Shown piece by piece: positions 1 through 5,023 of a DNA stretch of 5,598 bases (within the stretch, counting starts at the first letter, position 1; each line of letters starts with the position of its first letter). This DNA comes from Nostoc sp. CHAB 5715 (lineage in GTDB: Bacteria; Cyanobacteriota; Cyanobacteriia; Cyanobacteriales; Nostocaceae). The notes beneath the pieces were generated by a model. The model worked only from the letters and a program-made list of their open reading frames with translations, was not told the DNA's origin and did no database searches. A program made the translations under genes and the position numbers. Where the stretch lies: assembly GCF_020829685.1 (NCBI RefSeq), contig NZ_JAIVFR010000479.1, positions 1-5,598 of the forward strand, read 5' to 3'.

Positions 1-98
1 GCCCAATGACAAATGACTAATGCCCAATGACAAATGACTAATGCCCAATGACTAATGCCCAATGACTAATGACTAATGACTAATGACTAATGACTAAT
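1..98. repeat. STRR heptamer array (14 units, GACTAAT / GCCCAAT / GACAAAT)
   Basis: Fourteen uninterrupted 7-nt units fill 1-98. Three variants alternate (GCCCAAT, GACAAAT, GACTAAT). Units 1-3 (1-21) are repeated exactly as units 4-6 (22-42), giving a 21-nt higher-order repeat; the last five units are pure GACTAAT. Every unit boundary creates an ATG, so 14 ATGs occur every 7 nt from 6 to 97, and the last one starts the CBS gene. Seven-base tandem repeats of this kind are known from heterocystous cyanobacteria as STRR sequences. The array probably continues left of the window. Confidence 0.95.
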
Positions 99-555
99 GA
101 CAATTAAGAACTTGAGACAAAGCGATCCTATTGTCGTCCGGGTGGAAACTCCACTGAATGAAGCTATCCAAATTCTCGCAGAACGCCACATCAGTGGACT
201 ACCTGTTGTGGATGATGTCGGTAAATTGGTGGGCATTATATCAGAAACCGATTTGATGTGGCAAGAAACTGGTGTTACTCCACCTGCGTACATCATGTTT
301 CTTGATAGCGTTATCTATTTAAAAAATCCTGCTACTTATGAACGTGATTTGCACAAGGCTTTAGGGCAAACCGTTGGGGAGGTGATGAGTAAAAACCCGA
401 TCGCTATTTCCCCTGATAAAACTTTAAGCCAAGCCGCTACAATCATGCACGATCGCAGCGTTCACCGCTTGCCAGTACTTGACGACACGGATCAAGTAAT
501 TGGTATCCTCACTCGTGGTGATATTATTCGGGCAATGGCAGCAAGTCAAGATTAG
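97..555 (+). CDS. Two-CBS-domain protein (152 aa)
   Basis: A small soluble protein made almost entirely of a tandem CBS (Bateman) module. The first CBS motif spans about residues 9-58 (HISGLPVVDD, then KLVGIISETDL) and the second about 93-149 (VHRLPVLDD, then QVIGILTRGDII). They are joined by a linker rich in aromatic and aliphatic residues (YIMFLDSVIYL) typical of cyanobacterial members. CBS pairs commonly bind adenine nucleotides or S-adenosylmethionine and regulate a partner; no catalytic domain is fused here, so the partner is unknown. The start is the last ATG of the heptamer array: an in-frame TGA at 91 excludes an earlier one, and there is no Shine-Dalgarno motif. From memory, family members begin with something like VADVMTRDP; here the equivalent residues are MTIKNLRQSDP, so the N-terminus looks rewritten or worn. 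The stop codon overlaps ATTAGTC heptamers. Confidence 0.9.
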   Translation: MTIKNLRQSDPIVVRVETPLNEAIQILAERHISGLPVVDDVGKLVGIISETDLMWQETGVTPPAYIMFLDSVIYLKNPATYERDLHKALGQTVGEVMSKNPIAISPDKTLSQAATIMHDRSVHRLPVLDDTDQVIGILTRGDIIRAMAASQD

Positions 556-565
556 TCATTAGTCA
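551..565. repeat. Two ATTAGTC heptamers overlapping the CBS gene stop codon
   Basis: ATTAGTC occurs at 551-557 and 558-564. It is the reverse complement of the GACTAAT unit that precedes the gene, so the CBS gene lies between inverted copies of the same heptamer family. The gene's TAG stop (553-555) is part of the first unit. The 12-mer AGTCATTAGTCA (554-565) recurs at 705-716, beyond the next fold-back element. Confidence 0.75.
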
Positions 566-579
566 GCCCCTTCGGGGAA

Positions 580-607
580 GTCAAAAGTCAAAAGTCAAAA
601 GTCAAAA
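580..607. repeat. GTCAAAA heptamer array (4 units)
   Basis: Four exact GTCAAAA units run head to tail and end at the first base of the following inverted-repeat element. This is another STRR-type family, related by its GTCA core to the ATTAGTC units just upstream. Confidence 0.9.
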
Positions 608-705
608 TTACAGCGCTTTTCAAGTAATTGAACTACACCACTCCCTACTCCCCACTCCCCACTCCCCGTCTCATCTGTGGTCTAAATACCTGAAAAATGC
701 TGTAA
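608..705. mobile_element. 98-nt MITE-like inverted-repeat element
   Basis: The left arm begins TTACAGCGCTTTTCA at 608, and the reverse complement of the right end (676-705) begins TTACAGCATTTTTCA. About 23 of 30 positions match over the two arms (608-637 and 676-705). The loop is filled by an ACTCCCC heptamer array. No transposase is encoded. AGTCATTAGTCA follows directly (705-716) and also lies upstream at 554-565, but it is a heptamer motif common in this region and cannot be taken as a target-site duplication. The mobile nature is inferred from shape alone. Confidence 0.6.
640..667. repeat. ACTCCCY heptamer array (4 units)
   Basis: One ACTCCCT and three ACTCCCC units lie in tandem. The array sits in the loop of the fold-back element at 608-705. 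It is the reverse-complement family of the GGGGAGT array at 1684-1725. Confidence 0.9.
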
Positions 706-779
706 GTCATTAGTCAAGAGTTTTATGACACTTGGCTATTGTCTTTACTTTTGAATCATTTTTTACACCTTTGAAAATC

Positions 780-783
780 AGGA
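780..783 (+). promoter_or_regulatory. Ribosome binding site of the nblB-like gene
   Basis: AGGA lies 7 nt before the ATG at 791, a normal spacing, and supports that start. No convincing -35/-10 pair was recognised in the T-rich stretch 718-779. Confidence 0.6.
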
Positions 784-790
784 TAACTAG

Positions 791-1456
791 ATGAGTATTA
801 CTCCAGAGTCTGTTAAGCAATTGCTCAGTTCTGAGAATTTAGGCGATCGCTTACGTGCAGTAAATCAAATCCGCGAACTGGAACCTGCGATCGGCTTTGA
901 ATTAATTCAAAGTGCTATTGGCGATAGCAATTCCCGTGTCCGTTACTCGGCGGTGAGTCAAATGGATACACTCGGAACACAAGATTTACAGTTATCCTTG
1001 AATATCTTGCGCGATCGCTTGCTTCATGACTCCGAAGTAGATGTACAAGCAGCAGCAGCAGACTGTTTGGGCGCTCTGAAGTTACATGAAGCTTTTGAAG
1101 ACTTGCAACACCTTTACCATACAACCGATGAATGGTTAATACAATTCAGTATTATCGCTACATTAGGAGAGTTAGGCGATCCACGAGCCTTTGAACTACT
1201 CAAAGAGGCACTTTCATCAGAAAACGAATTAGTCCAAACTGCTGCTATTAGTTCTTTGGGTGACTTGGGAGATTTACAAGCAGTTCCTTTGTTGGCTCCC
1301 TATGCTACCAATCCAGATTGGCAAATTCGTTACAGACTTGTACAAGCCTTGACTCGTTTGGGTAGTGCAGAAGCCAAATCTATATTAGAAACTCTGGCTA
1401 ATGATGAAGTAGAAGCGATCGCAACTGAAGCGAAACAATCTTTGCAATCAGTTTAA
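791..1456 (+). CDS. nblB: HEAT-repeat protein, NblB-like phycobilisome degradation factor
   Basis: A 221-residue, all-helical HEAT/PBS-lyase-repeat protein. Helical repeats can be followed from residue 16 to the end, with typical signatures such as RVRYSAVSQMDTLG (49-62), DVQAAAADCLGAL (84-96), WLIQFSIIATLGELGDPRA (115-133), LVQTAAISSLGDLGD (147-161) and WQIRYRLVQALTRLG (177-191). The opening MSITPESVKQLLSSENLGDR and the length fit the cyanobacterial NblB group as I remember it. NblB is related to the phycobilin lyases CpcE/CpcF, and it takes part in phycobilisome breakdown or chromophore handling under nutrient starvation. In the cell it would act on phycobilisomes at the thylakoid surface. 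The start has a good AGGA site. Three HIP1 sites lie inside the gene. No phycobiliprotein gene is adjacent, so NblB rather than a lyase subunit rests on overall resemblance; the HEAT assignment itself is firm. Confidence 0.75.
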   Translation: MSITPESVKQLLSSENLGDRLRAVNQIRELEPAIGFELIQSAIGDSNSRVRYSAVSQMDTLGTQDLQLSLNILRDRLLHDSEVDVQAAAADCLGALKLHEAFEDLQHLYHTTDEWLIQFSIIATLGELGDPRAFELLKEALSSENELVQTAAISSLGDLGDLQAVPLLAPYATNPDWQIRYRLVQALTRLGSAEAKSILETLANDEVEAIATEAKQSLQSV

Positions 1457-1530
1457 GTCTATCTCAGGTTAAAGAAATTTTACCTTTTAAATCAATACGG
1501 TTCAGTTAAGGCTTATCAAAGTCAATTTTT

Positions 1531-1642
1531 GGCGTTGCTGATTCCATGTATGAAAATGATTTTGCATAATACCAAAATCCTTGTAGAGACGTAGCAGTGC
1601 TACGTCTCTACATTCGGATTCATACTTCAATTCAGCAACGCC
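1531..1642. mobile_element. 112-nt MITE-like element with GGCGTTGCTGA terminal inverted repeats
   Basis: GGCGTTGCTGA at 1531-1541 is matched exactly in inverse at 1632-1642. The similarity continues inward imperfectly to the shared GTATGAA (about 24 nt per arm, with one indel). A perfect hairpin lies at the centre (1583-1611). There is no coding capacity and no clear flanking duplication. GGCGTTGCTGA-type ends are, from memory, common at repeats in Nostoc-type genomes; I cannot assign a parent IS family. Confidence 0.65.
1583..1611. repeat. Perfect 13-bp hairpin with AGT loop
   Basis: GTAGAGACGTAGC (1583-1595) and its exact complement GCTACGTCTCTAC (1599-1611) enclose AGT. The GTAGAGACG...CGTCTCTAC palindrome is a frequent intergenic motif in Nostoc-like genomes as I recall. 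It is nested at the centre of the 1531-1642 element, and no T-run follows on either strand. Confidence 0.9.
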
Positions 1643-1683
1643 TATAGGAATCATATTTGATTTTTGAAATTATCTATGTAGGT

Positions 1684-1725
1684 GGGGAGTGGGGAGTAGG
1701 GAGTAGGGAGTAGGGAGTGGGGAGT
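1684..1725. repeat. RGGGAGT heptamer array (6 units)
   Basis: Six tandem units read GGGGAGT, GGGGAGT, AGGGAGT three times, then GGGGAGT. This is the reverse complement of the ACTCCCC array at 640-667, so the nblB-like gene lies between inverted copies of one heptamer family. Confidence 0.9.
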
Positions 1726-1798
1726 TTTGAATTCAGGTAATTACCGTACTTTATAGTTAATAATTCATAACCCTTGGCAGGCTCAGGGCATCGCTCAT

Positions 1799-1827
1799 AA
1801 CTCCTAACTTTCTACAACTCCTAACTT
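1799..1827. repeat. Duplicated AACTCCTAACTT at the ydcF-like 3' end
   Basis: AACTCCTAACTT occurs at 1799-1810 and 1816-1827, a 17-nt period. The second copy ends 2 nt before the complement of the stop codon of the leftward gene. Confidence 0.8.
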
Positions 1828-1829
1828 GA

Positions 1830-2621
1830 TTAAAGCCAACCGCGTAAGCGATAAACTAAAGAACCAATGTACTCTTTTAAAGCGGTGGTAAATTGGTGCA
1901 AGTTGTCGGTATCAGGTAATAAATTTAGTATAGCGGCTTTGGGAGTGCTGCCGAGTTCTTGCAGTTCACCCTCACTAACAAGAAAGTCAGTCGGTGCAGG
2001 AATAACATTAATTTCTTGACGTTGGAAAATCTTAAGCGATCGCGGCATGTGCATTGCAGAAGTAACTAATAATACCTGATTGATGCCACGAGATGACAAG
2101 ATTTTGCGGACATTTACAGCATTTTGATAAGTATTTAGAGATTCAGGTTCTTGGATAATTGCCTCAGATGGAATACCAATAGATGTCAGTATTGTTGCCA
2201 TATCTGCCGACTCTGAAGAACCACTACCACGCCAATCAATGCGCCCCCCGCTTAGAATGATTATAGGCGCTCTTTTTTGGCGATACAGTTGTGCGGCATA
2301 AATTACGCGATCGCCTGATTCACTCAAATCGACGGTAGGTCTTGGAGGAAAAGCTGATTTGGTTGCACCACCCAAAACCACAATCGCTTCTGCAACTGGT
2401 ATTTGGGCGCGTGGAAGATTTTGCCATTCTAGCGATCGCACTAATGATTTAGCAATCCAAGCATTACTACAAAATAGCAATAAAATTAGGGCAAAAGCAA
2501 TTGCGATCGCCGCAGTGCGCGGTCGTTTCCACAACGTAACTAATGCTACTACCAAACTCACACAGGCTAATCCTAGTGGATAAAAAAATAGTGGCAGTAG
2601 TTTGGAGAGATATAAAAACAT
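1830..2621 (-). CDS. YdcF/ElyC-family (DUF218) membrane protein
   Basis: A 263-residue protein with two N-terminal membrane helices (about 7-30 and 37-60), followed by a DUF218 domain. Family landmarks appear in order: AIVVLGGA (79-86), the RVIYAAQLYRQ helix (105-115), IIILSGG (120-126), ESLNTYQNA (160-168), QVLLVTSAMHMPRS (182-195) and PAPTDF (208-213). The two-helix anchor plus domain resembles E. coli ElyC (about 259 aa), which affects cell-envelope polymer metabolism; other relatives are YdcF and SanA. The biochemical activity of the family is not settled, and the catalytic domain's side of the membrane is not shown here. The ATG lacks a Shine-Dalgarno motif, and purine-rich repeats begin within a few bases upstream. 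Four HIP1 sites are in the gene. The neighbours give no functional clue. Confidence 0.85.
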   Translation of the reverse strand: MFLYLSKLLPLFFYPLGLACVSLVVALVTLWKRPRTAAIAIAFALILLLFCSNAWIAKSLVRSLEWQNLPRAQIPVAEAIVVLGGATKSAFPPRPTVDLSESGDRVIYAAQLYRQKRAPIIILSGGRIDWRGSGSSESADMATILTSIGIPSEAIIQEPESLNTYQNAVNVRKILSSRGINQVLLVTSAMHMPRSLKIFQRQEINVIPAPTDFLVSEGELQELGSTPKAAILNLLPDTDNLHQFTTALKEYIGSLVYRLRGWL

Positions 2622-2636
2622 GGTGGGGAATGGGGA

Positions 2637-2672
2637 GATGAGGGAGATGAGGAAGATGAGGAAGATGAGGGA
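2637..2672. repeat. Nonamer array GATGAGGRA (4 units) upstream of the ydcF-like start
   Basis: Four 9-nt units read GATGAGGGA, GATGAGGAA, GATGAGGAA and GATGAGGGA. Shorter purine-rich relatives (TGGGGAATGGGGA) fill the bases between the array and the ATG at 2621. On the coding strand the 5' leader is therefore a C/T-rich tract with no ribosome binding site. Confidence 0.9.
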
Positions 2673-2694
2673 GTAGGAGAAGAACTATTGATTA

Positions 2695-2743
2695 TTGACT
2701 AATGTCCAATGCCCCATGCCCCATGCCCAATTCCCAATGCCCA
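2695..2743. repeat. STRR heptamer array, ATGCCCM family (7 units)
   Basis: TTGACTA is followed by ATGTCCA, ATGCCCC, ATGCCCC, ATGCCCA, ATTCCCA and ATGCCCA. The array ends 5 nt before the stop codon complement of the next leftward gene. The units mix the same GACTAAT and GCCCAAT elements found at 1-98, so this is a degenerate copy of that family. Confidence 0.85.
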
Positions 2744-2748
2744 AATTA

Positions 2749-3258
2749 CTACTTTTCCCAAAACCTGAAATTGATACTACTTCCAGGGGTGCGACGGTAA
2801 CGGCGGGCGGTTCTTCTTGTTTGCTGTTTGTTGATCCTGTCGTTGTTCGTTGGTTCAATTTCGCCCTCTTCTGATTCTTCAACTTGCAACTGAGTTCGAG
2901 TTTCTTCCTTACTTCCCCACCAAGCAGTAATCCAGCCTCCAGCTAAAGCGCCTATTCCCCCTAGCAAGACACTCATGGGTGCTGGATACCCCAAATATAC
3001 AAAGCCAAGCATGAAAAATAACCAGTATTTTAGTCCTGTATCGACACCATCAGAGGAGGCGACAGTTGACGTCTGGGGGCTATTATCAGTTACATTTGTG
3101 ATCCAGCTGAGGATGAAACCGCCCATGATACCTAAGAAGATGCTCAGGGCTGGTGCGGAGCCGGTCATTATTAATATAAATATTAAAAATGCCCCAAATA
3201 ACAACTGAGAAAAGAAGCTGGGAGAAATACTGAAAAGGTCGTTCTTTTTGTCTGCCAT
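2749..3258 (-). CDS. Uncharacterised four-helix membrane protein (169 aa)
   Basis: I do not recognise a named family; it resembles conserved hypothetical membrane proteins of cyanobacteria. Four hydrophobic segments are visible (about 16-33, 36-53, 75-91 and 93-114). The two pairs look like a duplicated helical hairpin: SAPALSIFLGIMGGFILSWI (34-53) aligns with YPAPMSVLLGGIGALAGGWI (91-110), sharing S, L-G, G and W-I. The soluble tail is strongly polar: acidic at about 117-136, then basic (R/K-rich, including RRTARRYRR) at about 141-157, ending in an aromatic NFRFWEK. There is no signal peptide cleavage motif and no catalytic signature. The ATG has no obvious Shine-Dalgarno site; the leader is T-rich. 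Composition and helices support a real gene. Function is unknown. Confidence 0.75.
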   Translation of the reverse strand: MADKKNDLFSISPSFFSQLLFGAFLIFILIMTGSAPALSIFLGIMGGFILSWITNVTDNSPQTSTVASSDGVDTGLKYWLFFMLGFVYLGYPAPMSVLLGGIGALAGGWITAWWGSKEETRTQLQVEESEEGEIEPTNNDRINKQQTRRTARRYRRTPGSSINFRFWEK

Positions 3259-3291
3259 AGAGTAAAAAAAGGCTATTAACTAATTACTAAT

Positions 3292-3347
3292 GACGCTCTC
3301 TACGAGACGCTAAAAGCGAACGCGGACTCGCTAACGCTACGCTAACG
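3292..3347. repeat. GC-rich interspersed repeat
   Basis: A GC-rich block stands out in AT-rich surroundings and is built of short CGCT/AGCG words: GACGCTCTC, GAGACGC, AGCGAACGCGGACTCGCT and GCTAACGCTACGCTAACG. AGCGA (3315-3319) can pair with TCGCT (3328-3332). Similar GACGCTCTACGAGACGC-type sequences are, from memory, common between genes of Nostoc-like cyanobacteria. Confidence 0.6.
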
Positions 3348-3368
3348 TAATTCCTAATTTTCCATTTA

Positions 3369-3389
3369 ATTACGAATTACGAATTACGA
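3369..3389. repeat. ATTACGA heptamer array (3 units), interrupted
   Basis: Three exact ATTACGA units lie here. A fourth (3462-3468, followed by ATTA) appears after a 72-nt block, and this distal copy overlaps the stop codon complement of the next leftward gene (3470-3472). Confidence 0.9.
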
Positions 3390-3461
3390 ACTTGTACTGA
3401 GCTTGTCCTGAGCGTAGCCGACTTGTACTGAGCGGCGTCGAAGTAAGGGCGTAGCCGAAGT
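3390..3461. repeat. 72-nt composite repeat inserted in the ATTACGA array
   Basis: The block contains CTTGTMCTGAGC three times (3391-3402, 3402-3413, 3422-3433) and GCGTAGCCGA twice (3412-3421, 3449-3458), plus a variant GCGGCGTCGA (3432-3441). It begins ACTTG and ends GAAGT, a minimal inverted terminus. ACTTGTACTGAGCGTAGCCGAAGT-type repeats are familiar from Nostoc-type genomes. No reading frame is apparent. Confidence 0.75.
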
Positions 3462-3469
3462 ATTACGAA

Positions 3470-4999
3470 TTATTTTAATTGTGCCTGCTGCGGTAGAGTT
3501 GTATCCAAAATCTTTACGTAAGATTGTTCTTCTTCAGTAAAAGGTTCGGCTTGTTTGATTTGTGAGTCTAATAAATCGGCGGTGGCATCAGCGATATCAC
3601 CAGTGCGGTTGTTCAGACGTTCTTTTATAACTTCAAGGGGTGCTGTGCATTGGATAATCTGAAGGGAAAGTTGGTGCTTTGTAGCTTGAGCGATCGCTTC
3701 TTGCCGCAACTGTTGGCGATCGTACTTGGCATCCAAAATTACCGAAAAACCTTGTTGAGCCAGGATAATTCCCAATTCCAATAGCCGTGTGTAGGTTTTT
3801 TCGGTCATCTCAGGGGTATACAAATCATCGCCACCTTTTTGCCACAGAGGAATTCCCCCTAAATGTTTCCGCACCGCATCAGAACGCAGGTGAATCGCTC
3901 CCATTTGACGCGCTAAATGCTTTGCTGTAGTACTTTTACCAGAACCCGACAACCCCGACATCAAAATTAGTTCTCCCAGCTTTGGTTTAGTGTATTCCCA
4001 AGCCTGTTTGTAATACTCAGCAGCAGTTTTTGTTGCTTCTTCCTTTACCGTCGCGGGTACACTCGGATCGTCTAGCAAAAATGAAGTTACCTTCGCCCGA
4101 ACATAAGCCTGACGGCTCAAATACAAGGGTAGCACCTGTAAGCCTTCCCAGTCTCCAGTTTGCTCAATGTATGAATTCAAAAAGGCATTACCCAAGTCTT
4201 TGCGCTGCCGCGCTTCCAAATCCATCACCGTGAACGCCACATCGTACATTACATCGACAAAGCGAAACGGCTCATTAAACTCAATGCAATCGAACAGCAG
4301 GATTTTATCGTGCCATAGGGCAATATTTCTCAGGTGTAAATCCCCGTGACATTCACGAATATAGTTGTTGTGAATTCTGCTAGCAAATAATTCTGGACGT
4401 TCGGCAAAAAAGTTATCTGTATATTGCTTTGTTTCTGTAAATTGCGCCTGAGTCTGGGGGGCACCAATATACTTTTCAGTTTGCTGATAATTCTCGTCAA
4501 ATGCAGCCCGAACTTTTGGGACTTCACCAAAACTGCGAATATAATCATTCGTCTGTGCTTCGGCATGATATTGAGCCACCACCCGTCCCAACTCATCTAG
4601 ATGTGTCTCATTCAACTTACCCTGCTCAAAAAGTGTACTTAATAGCGACTCTTGAGGAAACTGGCGCATCTTCAGCACATATTCTACAGCCTCGTCAGTT
4701 CCCCCTAACTGGTATTGCTCTCCTACCAAAGTTATGGGTAAAACTTCTAAATACAGTTCACCTGCTCCCCGTTGATTCAACCGTAACTCTTCCTGAGAAA
4801 AATGTTGCCGCTTCTCTAAGGTGGAAAAGTCTAAAAAACCAAAATTTATAGGTTTTTTTAGTTTATAGGCGTAATCCCCAGTCAGCAGCACATAAGAAAT
4901 GTGGGTTTGAACTAGTTGAATAGGTTCTGTTACCGGATGGGGATAAAATCCAGGTTGCAACATTTGCTCAATAAAAGCTGGAAGAGTCGCTTCTGTCAT
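3470..4999 (-). CDS. APH-like kinase domain fused to P-loop kinase-like domain (509 aa)
   Basis: Two phosphotransfer-type domains in one chain. Residues about 20-310 form an aminoglycoside-phosphotransferase-like kinase: YAYKLKKP (43-50) near the ATP-binding lysine, catalytic HGDLHLRN (218-225) and the metal-binding LLFDCIEFN (234-242). Residues about 342-505 form an AAA_33/adenylylsulfate-kinase-like P-loop domain: Walker A GLSGSGKST (349-357), LRSDAVRK (371-378) and VILDAKYDR (420-428). This matches proteins annotated as bifunctional aminoglycoside phosphotransferase/ATP-binding protein, widespread in bacteria, with an unknown natural substrate; drug resistance should not be assumed. The ATG at 4999 is chosen because AGAGGA lies 5 nt upstream and the protein then begins MTEATLPAFIEQML. 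A possible extension to 5056 would translate a terminator-like hairpin and adds 19 unconvincing residues. One HIP1 site is inside. All key motifs are intact. Confidence 0.9.
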   Translation of the reverse strand: MTEATLPAFIEQMLQPGFYPHPVTEPIQLVQTHISYVLLTGDYAYKLKKPINFGFLDFSTLEKRQHFSQEELRLNQRGAGELYLEVLPITLVGEQYQLGGTDEAVEYVLKMRQFPQESLLSTLFEQGKLNETHLDELGRVVAQYHAEAQTNDYIRSFGEVPKVRAAFDENYQQTEKYIGAPQTQAQFTETKQYTDNFFAERPELFASRIHNNYIRECHGDLHLRNIALWHDKILLFDCIEFNEPFRFVDVMYDVAFTVMDLEARQRKDLGNAFLNSYIEQTGDWEGLQVLPLYLSRQAYVRAKVTSFLLDDPSVPATVKEEATKTAAEYYKQAWEYTKPKLGELILMSGLSGSGKSTTAKHLARQMGAIHLRSDAVRKHLGGIPLWQKGGDDLYTPEMTEKTYTRLLELGIILAQQGFSVILDAKYDRQQLRQEAIAQATKHQLSLQIIQCTAPLEVIKERLNNRTGDIADATADLLDSQIKQAEPFTEEEQSYVKILDTTLPQQAQLK

Positions 5000-5004
5000 C
5001 TCTG

Positions 5005-5010
5005 TCCTCT
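5005..5010 (-). promoter_or_regulatory. Ribosome binding site deciding the start at 4999
   Basis: On the minus strand AGAGGA is followed by five bases (CAGAG) and then ATG. This is the strongest Shine-Dalgarno motif in the window and argues against the longer frame starting at 5056. Confidence 0.8.
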
Positions 5011-5023
5011 GCGGTTCAAATAC

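Larger units (their letters stand above)
1457..1829. other. Convergent intergenic region (373 nt), repeats only
   Basis: This gap lies between the 3' ends of the nblB-like gene and the leftward ydcF-like gene. It holds an inverted-repeat element (1531-1642), a GGGGAGT array (1684-1725) and a duplicated 12-mer next to the ydcF-like stop. I found no plausible reading frame. I also found no classical hairpin plus T-run terminator for either gene, although the perfect hairpin at 1583-1611 could slow transcription from both sides. Confidence 0.7.

Noticed and set aside
1..98. CRISPR array
   Set aside because: Units are 7 nt and contiguous, with no unique spacers; this is an STRR array.
567..577. 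CCCC-TTC-GGGG hairpin as terminator of the CBS gene
   Set aside because: Only a 4-bp stem and no following T-run; treated as a minor palindrome.
566..704. Target-site duplication AGTCATTAGTCA around the 608-705 element
   Set aside because: The motif is a general heptamer repeat here, and its left copy is 43 nt away from the element end.
1583..1611. Classical bidirectional terminator
   Set aside because: The stem is perfect but no T-run follows on either strand; better explained as an interspersed repeat.
2685..2882. Leftward frame of 65 codons
   Set aside because: Alternative frame overlapping the tail of the membrane-protein gene and the adjacent heptamer array; composition reflects repeats (GIGNWAWGMGHW).
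2359..3208. Rightward frames at 2359-2583 and 2975-3208
   Set aside because: Antisense to the ydcF-like and membrane-protein genes, with no family resemblance or ribosome binding site.
4330..4596. Frames inside the APH/P-loop gene (both strands, including 4501-4851 and 4030-4349)
   Set aside because: Shadows of a gene with complete, recognisable domains.
3470..4999. Antibiotic-resistance gene
   Set aside because: The APH-like domain belongs to a widespread chromosomal fusion family; nothing in the context indicates drug resistance.
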